From the NCBI GenBank assembly GCA_023421735.1, contig JAEZSP010000070.1:248001-312000 (forward strand): DNA of 64,000 nt, written 5' to 3'. The position numbers and the translations under genes are program-made. Shown here piece by piece: positions 35,106 through 43,717 of this stretch. This DNA is from Bacillota bacterium. Lineage in GTDB: Bacteria > Bacillota_A > Clostridia > Christensenellales > Aristaeellaceae. The stretch's first letter is position 1; each line of letters opens with the position of its first letter. The notes under the pieces are model-generated. The model was not told where the DNA came from and did not search any database. It was given only the letters and a program-made list of their open reading frames with translations.

Positions 35106-36482
35106 ATGGATTATTCTGCTGCCAATCAAAACCTGTGGAACTTCATCATCCAAATGGGGATCATCGCGGGAAGTCTTCTGTGCGCCAACGTACTGGTCAG
35201 AAAGAGCAGGCTGATCCGCGCAAGCCTCATGCCGACTTCGGTGCTGGCGGGTTTTCTGCTGCTCATACTGAAAAGCGTCGGCATCCTGAAACTCCCCGCC
35301 GATTTTCTGGAAATGATTACATACCACGGCATAGCGATCGGCTTTATTGCCCTCTCGCTCCAAGCCTCAAGCGGGCGTAACAATGCGCAGAACAGGCGGC
35401 GCGGCCTCCAAAGCGGAGCAGTCATCATCAGCACATACCTTGTGCAGGCCGTGGTTGGGCTCCTGCTTTCGCTTATCCTCGGCGCCACATTGCTGCCGCA
35501 TCTATTCAAGGCGTCCGGCATCCTCCTCCCCATGGCGTTCGGACAAGGCCCCGGTCAGGCCAACAACGTAGGGCTTAGCTATGAGGCGCTCGGCTTCGTG
35601 GGCGGGCAGTCGTTCGGCCTGTCGCTTGCGGCAGCAGGCTATCTGTGCGCATGCCTGGTGGGCGTCGCATATCTCAATTATCTGACGCGGCACGGCGCGC
35701 TTTCGAAGAGTGAACAGGCGCCGCTCTCGGGCTCCGTCACGGTCGAAACCTATGTGGATCAAGAGGAACTCCCCATTTCGAAATCAGTGGATCGCCTCTC
35801 GATTCAGGTGGCGCTCGTACTGCTTGCGTATCTGCTGACTTATCTTGTAACGTTCGGGTTTACAAGCCTCATTGCGCGCTTCGCACCCGGTGCCGCGCGG
35901 ACGATTTCACCGCTCCTGTGGGGATTCAACTTCATCATTGGCTCAATGCTCGCCATGCTCATCAAAGGGATCATGCACCTATTGCGCAAGACAAAGATGA
36001 TGAGCCGCCAGTACCAGAACAATTACCTGCTCAGCCGCATATCCGGAATGGCGTTCGATCTCATGATCGTCGCGGGTATCGCCTCGATCGACTTTGCGGA
36101 TCTTTCGGGACTATGGGCGCCCTTCCTCCTCATGGCGGTCTTGGGTGGCGTTTCGACGTTTTTCTACCTGCGCTGGCTGTGCGCGCGCGTATATCCGGAA
36201 TATAAGGAGGAAGGCTTCCTCGCCATGTTTGGCATGCTGACCGGCACCATCAGCTCGGGTATCCTTCTTTTGCGCACGGTGGACCCGAATTTTGAAACGC
36301 CCGCCGCAAATAATCTCGTGATCGGCAGCAGCTTCGGCATCGTGCTCGGAAGTCCCATGCTCGTGTTCATTGCGCTGGCCGCCGAATCGAATCTCATGCT
36401 GTTCCTGGTGGTCGCCCTGTGCCTTCTCTACCTCGCCGGTCTTTTGTGGCTGCTTTTACATAGGCGAAACAAGCGATCATAG
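35106..36482 (+). CDS. gltS: Sodium/glutamate symporter family protein
   Basis: 458 aa with ten or more membrane segments. The GltS pattern is visible: an early LMPTSVLAGFLLLILK, ALSLQASSG, the pore-loop segment LLPMAFGQGPGQANNVG, and a second repeat with a re-entrant segment near FGMLTGTISSGILLLRTVDP. Imports glutamate (or a similar anion) with sodium. Slightly longer than E. coli GltS because of the soluble loop at about residues 198-220. Two nt behind the acyltransferase and followed by a strong terminator. Confidence 0.9.
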   Translation: MDYSAANQNLWNFIIQMGIIAGSLLCANVLVRKSRLIRASLMPTSVLAGFLLLILKSVGILKLPADFLEMITYHGIAIGFIALSLQASSGRNNAQNRRRGLQSGAVIISTYLVQAVVGLLLSLILGATLLPHLFKASGILLPMAFGQGPGQANNVGLSYEALGFVGGQSFGLSLAAAGYLCACLVGVAYLNYLTRHGALSKSEQAPLSGSVTVETYVDQEELPISKSVDRLSIQVALVLLAYLLTYLVTFGFTSLIARFAPGAARTISPLLWGFNFIIGSMLAMLIKGIMHLLRKTKMMSRQYQNNYLLSRISGMAFDLMIVAGIASIDFADLSGLWAPFLLMAVLGGVSTFFYLRWLCARVYPEYKEEGFLAMFGMLTGTISSGILLLRTVDPNFETPAANNLVIGSSFGIVLGSPMLVFIALAAESNLMLFLVVALCLLYLAGLLWLLLHRRNKRS

Positions 36483-36504
36483 TGCGCGGATAGCATCCGA
36501 ACAT

Positions 36505-36539
36505 AAAACGTCCGCCCGAACCAATCGGGCGGATGTTTT
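36505..36539 (+). terminator. Terminator after gltS
   Basis: A 15-bp stem (36505-36519 with 36525-36539, one G-U) has AAAA/TTTT at its base, so it can work in both directions; the minus gene at 36557 ends here too. Confidence 0.9.
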
Positions 36540-36556
36540 GCAGGCAGTGATGAGTT

Positions 36557-36967
36557 TTACAGGAGTGAAAGGAGCAAAAACACCCCGCCGCACACGACAT
36601 CGGCGATTAAACGGCATAAATCCTTTTCATCCGCCTCCAGATCATCAAAACTGATAACGTCCTCATCCACAAAGTCGATCATGTCGCCCCGGATGCGCTT
36701 TGGATGTTTCTTCCATTCAAAAAGCCGCTTGTCAAAGGTGGGCAAATGGACGCCATCAAAACGCAAAAACGCCATCCAGCCCATGACGAGCAATAACGAA
36801 CCCAGAAACACAAACGCAAAAGACCGCATGGGGATCGCCGAATTGCGCCCGGCAAACTCGTTCCACAAAAGAGCCGCGGTCACGCCCAGTATGACACGTA
36901 TAAACACCATATGAGCGATCGGACGGAGCATATTCCTGTGGAATCGATCTTTCAGCCTCTTTCGCAT
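36557..36967 (-). CDS. Small membrane protein, unknown
   Basis: 136 aa, not recognised. Two N-terminal membrane segments (VFIRVILGVTAALLW and FVFLGSLLLVMGWMAFL), a charged middle with acidic DFVDEDVISFDDLEADEKD, and a C-terminal hydrophobic segment (VCGGVFLLLSLL). ATG with GGAGG about 9 nt upstream and a good promoter, so it is probably real. It stands alone between gltS and Opp operon 2. Confidence 0.75.
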   Translation of the reverse strand: MRKRLKDRFHRNMLRPIAHMVFIRVILGVTAALLWNEFAGRNSAIPMRSFAFVFLGSLLLVMGWMAFLRFDGVHLPTFDKRLFEWKKHPKRIRGDMIDFVDEDVISFDDLEADEKDLCRLIADVVCGGVFLLLSLL

Positions 36968-36997
36968 GCGCCGCCTCCTCCCAAATCATTTGACGCC

Positions 36998-37026
36998 ATT
37001 ATACACCAAATTGTCACAATGATCAA
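36998..37026 (-). promoter_or_regulatory. Promoter of the small membrane protein gene
   Basis: On the minus strand TTGATC (37021-37026), a 17-nt spacer and TATAAT (36998-37003), 31 nt before the start. Confidence 0.75.
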
Positions 37027-37161
37027 TCCGCGTCCCACGGACTTTCTTGGTAATATGACCGCCAAAGCGAAACATCATGCAAATATCGCGCGATAGGGGC
37101 GGATTTACTATGCAAAAACTGCCGTATCGTATTTTTCGATCGCGCACAATCCGAAATTTAG

Positions 37162-37191
37162 TTGACAATACAAATCCCAATGTGTTAAAAT
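37162..37191 (+). promoter_or_regulatory. Promoter of Opp operon 2
   Basis: TTGACA (37162-37167), an 18-nt spacer, and TAAAAT (37186-37191) with an extended -10 TG. One of the strongest promoters in the window, fitting a highly expressed binding protein. Confidence 0.85.
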
Positions 37192-37270
37192 CTCTATAAC
37201 TGGGGGAGTGGTGCCGTATCGCTCAGGTGCGTCATCGTTTCCCTCACGGACCAAATAAGGAGGAAGACAC

Positions 37271-39169
37271 ATGAAGAAGGTTCTCTCCCTCGTACTCGCA
37301 CTTAGTTTGATCATGACGTTTGCGGCATTCTCCGCAAGCGCCGCAGAGATCAAGGATCTGCATACCTACGAATTGGCTTCCCGTGAGATGGAGACGTTCA
37401 ACGCGCATCTATCGCAGGGCGCGGTCGACCTGAACATCCTGTCCAACTGCACGGACGCACTGCTCACCAACGATCCCTCCGGCGCGCTCATTCCCTGCGC
37501 TGCCAAGGAGTGGTCCTCCACCGACGGCGGCATGACCTGGACCTTCGTGCTCAACGACGGCATGACTTGGGTTGATTACCAGGGCAATGTCATGGCCGAC
37601 GTGGTTGCCGAAGACTGGCTGTGGGGCCTTGAGTGGGTTCTGAACTATGCCAAGAACGACGCCGCGAACACCTCGATGCCCATCGAGATGATCAAGGGCG
37701 CAGGCGATTACTATGAGTACACCAAGGCGCTTGCGGAATCCGACGGCGTAGAAGCTGCGCAGGCACTTGGCCTGGACAAGTTCCTTGAGATGGTTGGCAT
37801 TTCCGCGCCGGACGACAAGACGCTCGTCTACACCTGCACGGATCAGCTGAGCTACTTCCCCACCCTGGCGACCTACAACTGCCTCTACCCCCTCTCGGGC
37901 AAGCTGATTGAGGCGATCGGTGTGGAAGGCTATCGCGCCGTGACGTGGGATACCCTCTGGTATTCCGGCCCCTATGTCATTTCCTCCTATGTGCATCAGA
38001 ATGAAAAGGTTCTTTCCCCGAACCCGAATTATTATGCTGCCGAAACCACCAAGCGTTTTGATTCGATCGACATCAAGATGGTCGATTCTGCGGACGTCGC
38101 CTTTTCCCTGTATCAGACGGGCGAAATCGACAACGTTACGTTGACGCAGTCCACGCTTTCCACCATCTATAACAGCTCCTCCAATGAATTCCACGATTAC
38201 CTTGCGGAAATGCAGCCCACCAAGTATTCGTATCAGATCCACTTCTCGTATGAGAAGCTGCTGGAATCCGGCGATCCGGATACCAACTGGAATCTCGCCG
38301 TCGCCAACGAGGCGTTCCGTCTGAGCTGGTACTATGGGCTCGACCTCACTTCCTTCCTTGCGCGCACCAACGCCATCAATCCCCAGTCCTGCCAGAACTA
38401 TTGCTACACCGCCAACAGCGTTGCGGTCACCTCCGACGGCACGGACTACACGAAGCTTGTGCGCAATGAACTGGGTCTTGATTACTCCAGCGATTCCTTC
38501 AACCGCCTCGACACCGAAAAGGCCGCCGCTTACAAGGCGCAGGCCATCGAAGAGCTGACCGCCAAGGGCGTCACCTTCCCGGTTACGGTGGACTACTACA
38601 TCGCAGGCGACAACCAGACTGCGAAGGATACCGCTGACACGTTGGCGCAGATCTTCTCCGACTGTCTGGGCGACGATTACGTCACCTTCAATATCAAGAC
38701 CTATGTGTCTTCCCTCACGAAGGAAGTCCGCAACCCGCAGCTTGCCTCCATCTACATCAATGGCTGGGGCGCTGACTTCGGCGATCCGATCAACTTCCTC
38801 GGTCAGGAGACCTATGGCGAGGACAACGCCTACTATTCGCAGGCGTATTCCAAGATCAACAATGCAACTGACGAAGCGCTGATCGCGACCTACACGGAGT
38901 TCACGCAGCTCGTTTCCGACGCCAAGGTCATCACCGATGATCTCGACGCCCGCTATGCAGCGTTTGCGAAGGCAGAGGCTTACATGATCGAGCATGCGCT
39001 CATCATCCCCTGCTACTACAACGTCTCCTGGCAGCTGACCTGCGTCAACGACTATTCCAAGATCTACGCGGCGTACGGCAACCAGAGCACCCGTTATGTG
39101 AACTGGGAGACCAACTCCGATATGTATACCACTGCGGATTACGAAGGCTTCGCAGCCGCTGCCAAATAA
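37271..39169 (+). CDS. Peptide ABC transporter substrate-binding protein (family 5), Opp system 2
   Basis: 632 aa, large for family 5 and close to OppA-like proteins that bind longer peptides. The signal peptide (KKVLSLVLALSLIMTFAAF) ends ASAAEIKD, with no lipobox cysteine. It shows the paired-domain features DGGMTWTFVLNDGMTWVD, LSYFPTLATYNCLYPLSG, YINGWGADFGDPINFL. AAGGAGG lies 9 nt upstream of the ATG. A strong hairpin follows, before the permease genes, which would raise binding protein over permease levels. Confidence 0.95.
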   Translation: MKKVLSLVLALSLIMTFAAFSASAAEIKDLHTYELASREMETFNAHLSQGAVDLNILSNCTDALLTNDPSGALIPCAAKEWSSTDGGMTWTFVLNDGMTWVDYQGNVMADVVAEDWLWGLEWVLNYAKNDAANTSMPIEMIKGAGDYYEYTKALAESDGVEAAQALGLDKFLEMVGISAPDDKTLVYTCTDQLSYFPTLATYNCLYPLSGKLIEAIGVEGYRAVTWDTLWYSGPYVISSYVHQNEKVLSPNPNYYAAETTKRFDSIDIKMVDSADVAFSLYQTGEIDNVTLTQSTLSTIYNSSSNEFHDYLAEMQPTKYSYQIHFSYEKLLESGDPDTNWNLAVANEAFRLSWYYGLDLTSFLARTNAINPQSCQNYCYTANSVAVTSDGTDYTKLVRNELGLDYSSDSFNRLDTEKAAAYKAQAIEELTAKGVTFPVTVDYYIAGDNQTAKDTADTLAQIFSDCLGDDYVTFNIKTYVSSLTKEVRNPQLASIYINGWGADFGDPINFLGQETYGEDNAYYSQAYSKINNATDEALIATYTEFTQLVSDAKVITDDLDARYAAFAKAEAYMIEHALIIPCYYNVSWQLTCVNDYSKIYAAYGNQSTRYVNWETNSDMYTTADYEGFAAAAK

Positions 39170-39202
39170 GCAAAGCGCGAAATCGGCAACAACGATGTTT
39201 CT

Positions 39203-39236
39203 GGGGGGGCTCCTTCGGGAGCTGCCCCGGATTCTT
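39203..39236 (+). terminator. Partial terminator after the Opp 2 binding protein
   Basis: GC-rich stem with a TTCG loop (GGGGCTCC TTCG GGAGC with outer CCCC) followed by GGATTCTTTT, 34 nt after the stop and upstream of the permeases. Confidence 0.75.
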
Positions 39237-39272
39237 TTATCAGCACACAGGAAATGACAAGGATGATGTGAG

Positions 39273-40226
39273 ATGGTCAAATACACGATCAAGCGGTTAA
39301 TCCAATCGGTCTTCACGGTTCTTCTCGTGGTATCGATCGTTTTTCTGCTGCTTCGCCTGATGCCCACGGATTACTACTTTACAGAGGAAGAGCTCATCAA
39401 GCTCACCGACGAGCAAAAGCAAGATCGGTTGCAGGCCGGTGGTTTTCTTGATCCTTCTTACGAACAGCTTTTTCGCTTTTACAAGCAGCTGATCTTAAAA
39501 GGTGACCTTGGCGTCAGTCATCGCATACAGACAAACACGCCTGTTGTGAAGTTGATCGCCGCAAAATTCACCATCTCCATGCGCCTTGGATTAATCGCGC
39601 TGAGCATCTCGCTCTTCCTGGGCGTCATCATGGGCATCGTTCAGGCGCGATTTAAGGACGGCATATTCGACCATATCGGCACGGCATACACCGTGTTTGT
39701 GAATGCGGTGCCCCATCTCGTGTCATACTCATTGATCCTGGCATTCGGCGCCCGCGTATTGGGGTTGCCATCCATGTATTCCATGCGAAAACCGGAGATT
39801 ACATCTATTTTGCCGATCGTCTGTCTTGCGATCGGTTCCGTCGCTGGCTATATGCTCTGGACGCGCCGCTACATGGTGGATGAACTCAATAAGGACTACA
39901 TCCGCCTCGCAAAGCTGAAGGGGCTTTCGACGCATAACGTCATGATCCACCACGTGTTGAAAAACGCGTTCGTGCCGTTGGCACAGTATCTTCCCTATTC
40001 GATCCTCCTGACCGTCGGCGGATCGCTCCTCGTGGAACGCTTCTTCTCCGTGCCCGGCATGGGTCCGCTTCTAACGGACGCCATCTCGCGTTATGACACC
40101 AGCGTCGTGCAGGGTCTCGTTATGCTGTACGCGTCTTTGGGCATCATGGGCGTGTTCCTTGGCGACGTCCTCATGACCCTGATCGATCCCCGCATCCGAT
40201 TGACGGGCAAAGGGGGGACGCGCTGA
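39273..40226 (+). CDS. oppB: Oligopeptide ABC transporter permease, OppB-like, system 2
   Basis: 317 aa, six membrane spans. TIKRLIQSVFTVLLVVSIVF at the N terminus, the EAA-type loop LAKLKGLSTHNVMIHHVLKN, VPGMGPLLTDAI and the closing LIDPRIRLTGKGG. Its TGA overlaps the next ATG by one base (TGATG), indicating coupling. Confidence 0.94.
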   Translation: MVKYTIKRLIQSVFTVLLVVSIVFLLLRLMPTDYYFTEEELIKLTDEQKQDRLQAGGFLDPSYEQLFRFYKQLILKGDLGVSHRIQTNTPVVKLIAAKFTISMRLGLIALSISLFLGVIMGIVQARFKDGIFDHIGTAYTVFVNAVPHLVSYSLILAFGARVLGLPSMYSMRKPEITSILPIVCLAIGSVAGYMLWTRRYMVDELNKDYIRLAKLKGLSTHNVMIHHVLKNAFVPLAQYLPYSILLTVGGSLLVERFFSVPGMGPLLTDAISRYDTSVVQGLVMLYASLGIMGVFLGDVLMTLIDPRIRLTGKGGTR

Positions 40227-41248
40227 TGGACGAGAACAAGAAAAAAGTTGACCTTACGGTTAAAAAGAACGATATCGAAACCAACCCCTCGAAAAAATAT
40301 CCGCGCGACAGCGTCTATGTAAAGGCGCGCGCAAAGATGCCCGAGCGGCAACTGTTTGAATACGCGGAATATCACGCGCAGGCAGCCGAGCGAATCGGCT
40401 ATTCCGAATACTCCTACTGGAAAAGCGTCTGGCGCAACTTCCTGAAAAAGAAGTCGGCTGTTGTGATGCTCGTCATTTTCGGCCTGCTCTTCATCTTTAC
40501 GTTTGTCGCGGCCGCGATCAGTAAATTTGATGTGTACAATCTGCGCATCGAGGACTCGCTGATGTTCACGTCTCCCAATTCCACGTTCTGGTTCGGAACC
40601 GATAATCTGGGCCGCGATTATTGGTCGCAGGTCTGGTTCGCAACCCGCACTTCCATCATCCTGGCAATCTCCGTTTCAATCGGTCAGATTCTGCTCGGCG
40701 TGGTGATCGGCCTGGTCTGGGGCTATGTGCGCAAACTCGACCGCCTTTTTACGGAGATCTACAACCTGATCGACAATATCCCGACCATTATCTACATGAC
40801 GCTCATCGCGCTCATGATCGGAAAAAGCTATCTCATCATGGGCACTGCGATCATCGCGTTCGGTTGGCTCGCGACGGCGCGCAACGTCCGAAACCTGGTA
40901 TTTATGTACCGCGATCGAGAGTACAACCTCGCCTCGCGCTGTCTGGGCACGAATCTGTGGCGCATCCTCACCAGAAACATACTCCCCTACCTCATCAGCG
41001 TCGTCATATTGCGGCTAGCGCTTGCAATCCCAGGCACCATCGCCTACGAGACGACGCTTGCGTATTTGGGACTGATGGACATCTCCACGCCGTCGCTTGG
41101 CATACTCCTTCGAAACGCGCGGAGTTATTTCCTTGATTTCCCCTACCTCCTGATTTTCCCCGCTGCCATCGTGTCCGTAATCACGATCACCTTCTATCTG
41201 GTGGGCAACGCATTCTCCGACGCGTGTGACCCGCGCAACCACGTTTGA
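40226..41248 (+). CDS. oppC: Oligopeptide ABC transporter permease, OppC-like, system 2
   Basis: 340 aa, longer than usual because of a charged, mostly cytoplasmic N-terminal extension of about 70 residues rich in Lys and Glu (from MDENKKKVDLTVKK to EYSYWKSVWRNF). The permease core follows: WFGTDNLGRDYWSQVW, the EAA-type loop AARNVRNLVF region, YETTLAYLGLMDISTPSLG and the end FSDACDPRNHV. Confidence 0.93.
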   Translation: MDENKKKVDLTVKKNDIETNPSKKYPRDSVYVKARAKMPERQLFEYAEYHAQAAERIGYSEYSYWKSVWRNFLKKKSAVVMLVIFGLLFIFTFVAAAISKFDVYNLRIEDSLMFTSPNSTFWFGTDNLGRDYWSQVWFATRTSIILAISVSIGQILLGVVIGLVWGYVRKLDRLFTEIYNLIDNIPTIIYMTLIALMIGKSYLIMGTAIIAFGWLATARNVRNLVFMYRDREYNLASRCLGTNLWRILTRNILPYLISVVILRLALAIPGTIAYETTLAYLGLMDISTPSLGILLRNARSYFLDFPYLLIFPAAIVSVITITFYLVGNAFSDACDPRNHV

Positions 41249-41263
41249 TGGGAGGTGGCTGAA

Positions 41264-43366
41264 ATGAGTGAAATGATGAACAATCCCGTAAACGCCGAAC
41301 AGACGTATTTTGAAAATCGTGCCGCACATATACTTGCGACCGAACCCATCCTGTCCGCCAAGGACGTGGAGGTCGAATTCACGCTGCGCGGTCAGCGCCT
41401 GAAGGCCATCCGAAAGGCATCCCTCGATCTGTACGACGGCGAGACGCTTGCGATCGTCGGTGAATCGGGCAGCGGTAAGTCCGTGTTTACGAAATGTTTC
41501 CTCGGCATGCTCGATAAGAACGGCTCGGTCACCGGCGGCTCCATAATCTATGACGGTCAAGACCTAGCGCAGTTTAAAACAGAGCGCGAGTGGCGCACCA
41601 TCCGCGGCAGGAAGATCGCCATGGTAACCCAGGATCCGATGACAAGCCTCAATCCGCTCAAGCGAATCGGCGCGCAGATACAGGAAGCCATCGAGCTCCA
41701 CCAAAAGCTGCACGGCGCGGATGCCAAGCGAGAAGCCATCCGCATGCTCGAACTCGTCGGAATTCCCGAGCCCGAGCGGCGCTATAGCCAATATCCGCAT
41801 GAGTTTTCAGGTGGCATGCGACAGCGCGTGGTCATCGCCATTGCCGTTGCCTGCAAACCGCAGATCCTCATTTGTGACGAGCCGACGACCGCCTTGGATG
41901 TGACCATACAGGCGCAGATCCTCGATCTGATCCGAAAACTGCAAAAGGATCAGGGCATGACCATCGTCTATATTACGCACGATTTGGGCGTCGTCGCAAA
42001 CGTCGCAGACCGCGTCGCCGTCATGTACGCCGGACAGATCGTTGAAATTGGCATGTCGAACGAAATTTTCTTCGACGCATGGCACCCCTACAGCTGGGCG
42101 CTTTTGAACGCGTTGCCCCAATTGGGCGTGAAGGGCGAAAAACTGCCCGCCATCGACGGCACGCCGCCGAACCTGTTCAATCAGGTAACCGGCGATTCAT
42201 TCGCGCCGCGCAATCACAAGGCGCTGAATATCGACTTCCTCGAAGAACCCCCCATGTTCGACGTCTCTCCCACCCATCAGGCGAAGACGTGGATGCTCGA
42301 TGAGCGCGCACCCGGGGTCGAACGCCCGGACTCCATCCGAAAATTGGGCAAACTGTTCTCGGAAGCAGAAAGCTCCGCCCCGGCCGCACCCCAGCCGCAC
42401 GGCGCACCGCTGGTCGAGATCAAGAACATGCAGGTTGCGTTCGGCAGCGGACGCAAGAAATTCATCGCCGTGGATGATGTCAGTTTCACCATCTACCGGG
42501 GCGAAACCTTTTCGCTGGTGGGCGAATCCGGAAGTGGAAAGACGACCATCGGTCGTGCGATTGTGCGGATCAATCCCGTGACAAGCGGTCAGGTGCTTTA
42601 TAAGGGGCGCAAGATCAACGGAAAGATTGCAAAGGATTTGGATCTCGAGGTCATTCGCAGCATGCAGATGATCTTCCAGGATCCCATGGCGTCGTTGAAC
42701 GAGCGCGCCAAGGTGGACTACATTGTTTCCGAGGGGCTTTTGAATCACAGGCTGTTCACGGACGAAGCGGATCGTGAGGCGAAGGTGCAAAAAGCGCTGG
42801 AAGAAGTGGGCCTGTTGCCGGAATTCTCGAGCCGCTTCCCGCACGAATTCTCCGGCGGACAGCGCCAGCGCATTGGCATCGCGCGGTCCCTGATCATGGA
42901 GCCGGAGTTCATTGTGGCCGACGAGCCCATTTCCGCGCTCGATGTTTCCATCCGTGCACAGGTTTTGAACCTTCTCAACGACTTGAAGCAAAAGCGCGGG
43001 TTGACGTACCTGTTCATTGCGCATGATCTGTCCGTGGTTCGTTTCATCTCGGACCGCATCGCCGTCATCCATAAGGGACGCATCGTTGAACTTGCGGCGT
43101 GTGAGGAACTGTTCCACCATCCGCTGCATCCCTACACAAAGGCGTTGCTCTCCGCCGTTCCAAACCCAAATCCGTATCGGGAAAGGACGAAAAAGCTCCT
43201 GGTATACGATCCCTCCGTCCACGACTATACAAAAGATTGCCCCAAATGGGTGGAAATCCTGCCCGGGCATTTTGTCTACGGAAACGAGCGCGAGTTGGAC
43301 GGCTATCGCAACGAACTGGATATCTCAGGCTGTCCCGCACAGAGCATGCGCGTGCCGACCAGATGA
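41264..43366 (+). CDS. Fused OppD-OppF oligopeptide transporter ATPase, system 2
   Basis: 700 aa with two complete ATPase domains in one chain. First: Walker [17 protein letters not shown], signature [13 protein letters not shown], Walker [15 protein letters not shown]. Second (from about residue 385): Walker [17 protein letters not shown], signature [15 protein letters not shown], Walker [15 protein letters not shown]. The other two Opp systems here use separate D and F proteins. ATG at 41264, 8 nt after GGGAGG; a GTG three codons earlier overlaps that site. The last codons (MRVPTR) and stop are encoded inside the R2 repeat, so the native C terminus may have been replaced. Confidence 0.94.
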   Translation: MSEMMNNPVNAEQTYFENRAAHILATEPILSAKDVEVEFTLRGQRLKAIRKASLDLYDGETLAIVGESGSGKSVFTKCFLGMLDKNGSVTGGSIIYDGQDLAQFKTEREWRTIRGRKIAMVTQDPMTSLNPLKRIGAQIQEAIELHQKLHGADAKREAIRMLELVGIPEPERRYSQYPHEFSGGMRQRVVIAIAVACKPQILICDEPTTALDVTIQAQILDLIRKLQKDQGMTIVYITHDLGVVANVADRVAVMYAGQIVEIGMSNEIFFDAWHPYSWALLNALPQLGVKGEKLPAIDGTPPNLFNQVTGDSFAPRNHKALNIDFLEEPPMFDVSPTHQAKTWMLDERAPGVERPDSIRKLGKLFSEAESSAPAAPQPHGAPLVEIKNMQVAFGSGRKKFIAVDDVSFTIYRGETFSLVGESGSGKTTIGRAIVRINPVTSGQVLYKGRKINGKIAKDLDLEVIRSMQMIFQDPMASLNERAKVDYIVSEGLLNHRLFTDEADREAKVQKALEEVGLLPEFSSRFPHEFSGGQRQRIGIARSLIMEPEFIVADEPISALDVSIRAQVLNLLNDLKQKRGLTYLFIAHDLSVVRFISDRIAVIHKGRIVELAACEELFHHPLHPYTKALLSAVPNPNPYRERTKKLLVYDPSVHDYTKDCPKWVEILPGHFVYGNERELDGYRNELDISGCPAQSMRVPTR

Positions 43367-43581
43367 ATTTTTGATGGTAGTGCCCTCCGCGGATTGTACT
43401 TGCACAATGCACAGGCGTAGCAGCCAGGGGCGGATTTTCCGCCTATGTCAAGAATTCTGGGTGCATATGCCGAATCTCCAATTCGTCAGATGCAGTCCCT
43501 TCGGGACAAACATTGCCACAGGCAAAGTTTCCTTGGTGCGAGATTGCGGAAATGCATCCTCTTACGCACGTAGGATTTGTG
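43347..43581 (+). repeat. R2 right part, copy 2
   Basis: About 235 bp matching 13738-13971. The left edge overlaps the last seven codons, counting the stop, of the fused ATPase gene and supplies its TGA. Hairpins are kept: 43463-43466 with 43490-43493, and the GTCCC/GGGAC stem near 43495. The folded left part of copy 1 (13523-13718) is absent here. Confidence 0.75.
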
Positions 43582-43606
43582 CGGTTCAGCCCTAACCCAA
43601 ACGTTC

Positions 43607-43640
43607 CCACCTGACTGCTGTTGCGGTCAGGTGGTTTTTC
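43607..43640 (+). terminator. Terminator of Opp operon 2
   Basis: A 9-bp stem (43607-43615 with 43626-43634) is followed by TTTTTC. Confidence 0.85.
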
Positions 43641-43679
43641 AATCCGAAAACCCCACGTCAGGCGTGGGGTTTTCGGATT
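43641..43679. terminator. Perfect 17-bp palindromic hairpin
   Basis: 43641-43657 pairs fully with 43663-43679 around a 5-nt loop. It contains AAAACCCC/GGGGTTTT, so it can terminate in both directions; on the minus strand it lies downstream of gcvPB. Confidence 0.8.
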
Positions 43680-43688
43680 ACAGAATGA

Positions 43689-43717
43689 CCGCCCGACTGA
43701 TGTCGGGCGGCTGTTTT
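43689..43717. terminator. Third hairpin of the terminator array
   Basis: A 9-bp stem (43689-43697 with 43702-43710) is followed by CTGTTTT on the plus strand, directly against the gcvPB stop. Confidence 0.7.

Noticed and set aside
37409..39367. 652-codon frame antisense to the Opp 2 binding protein
   Set aside because: Same reason: a long reverse frame created by codon bias over a highly expressed gene.
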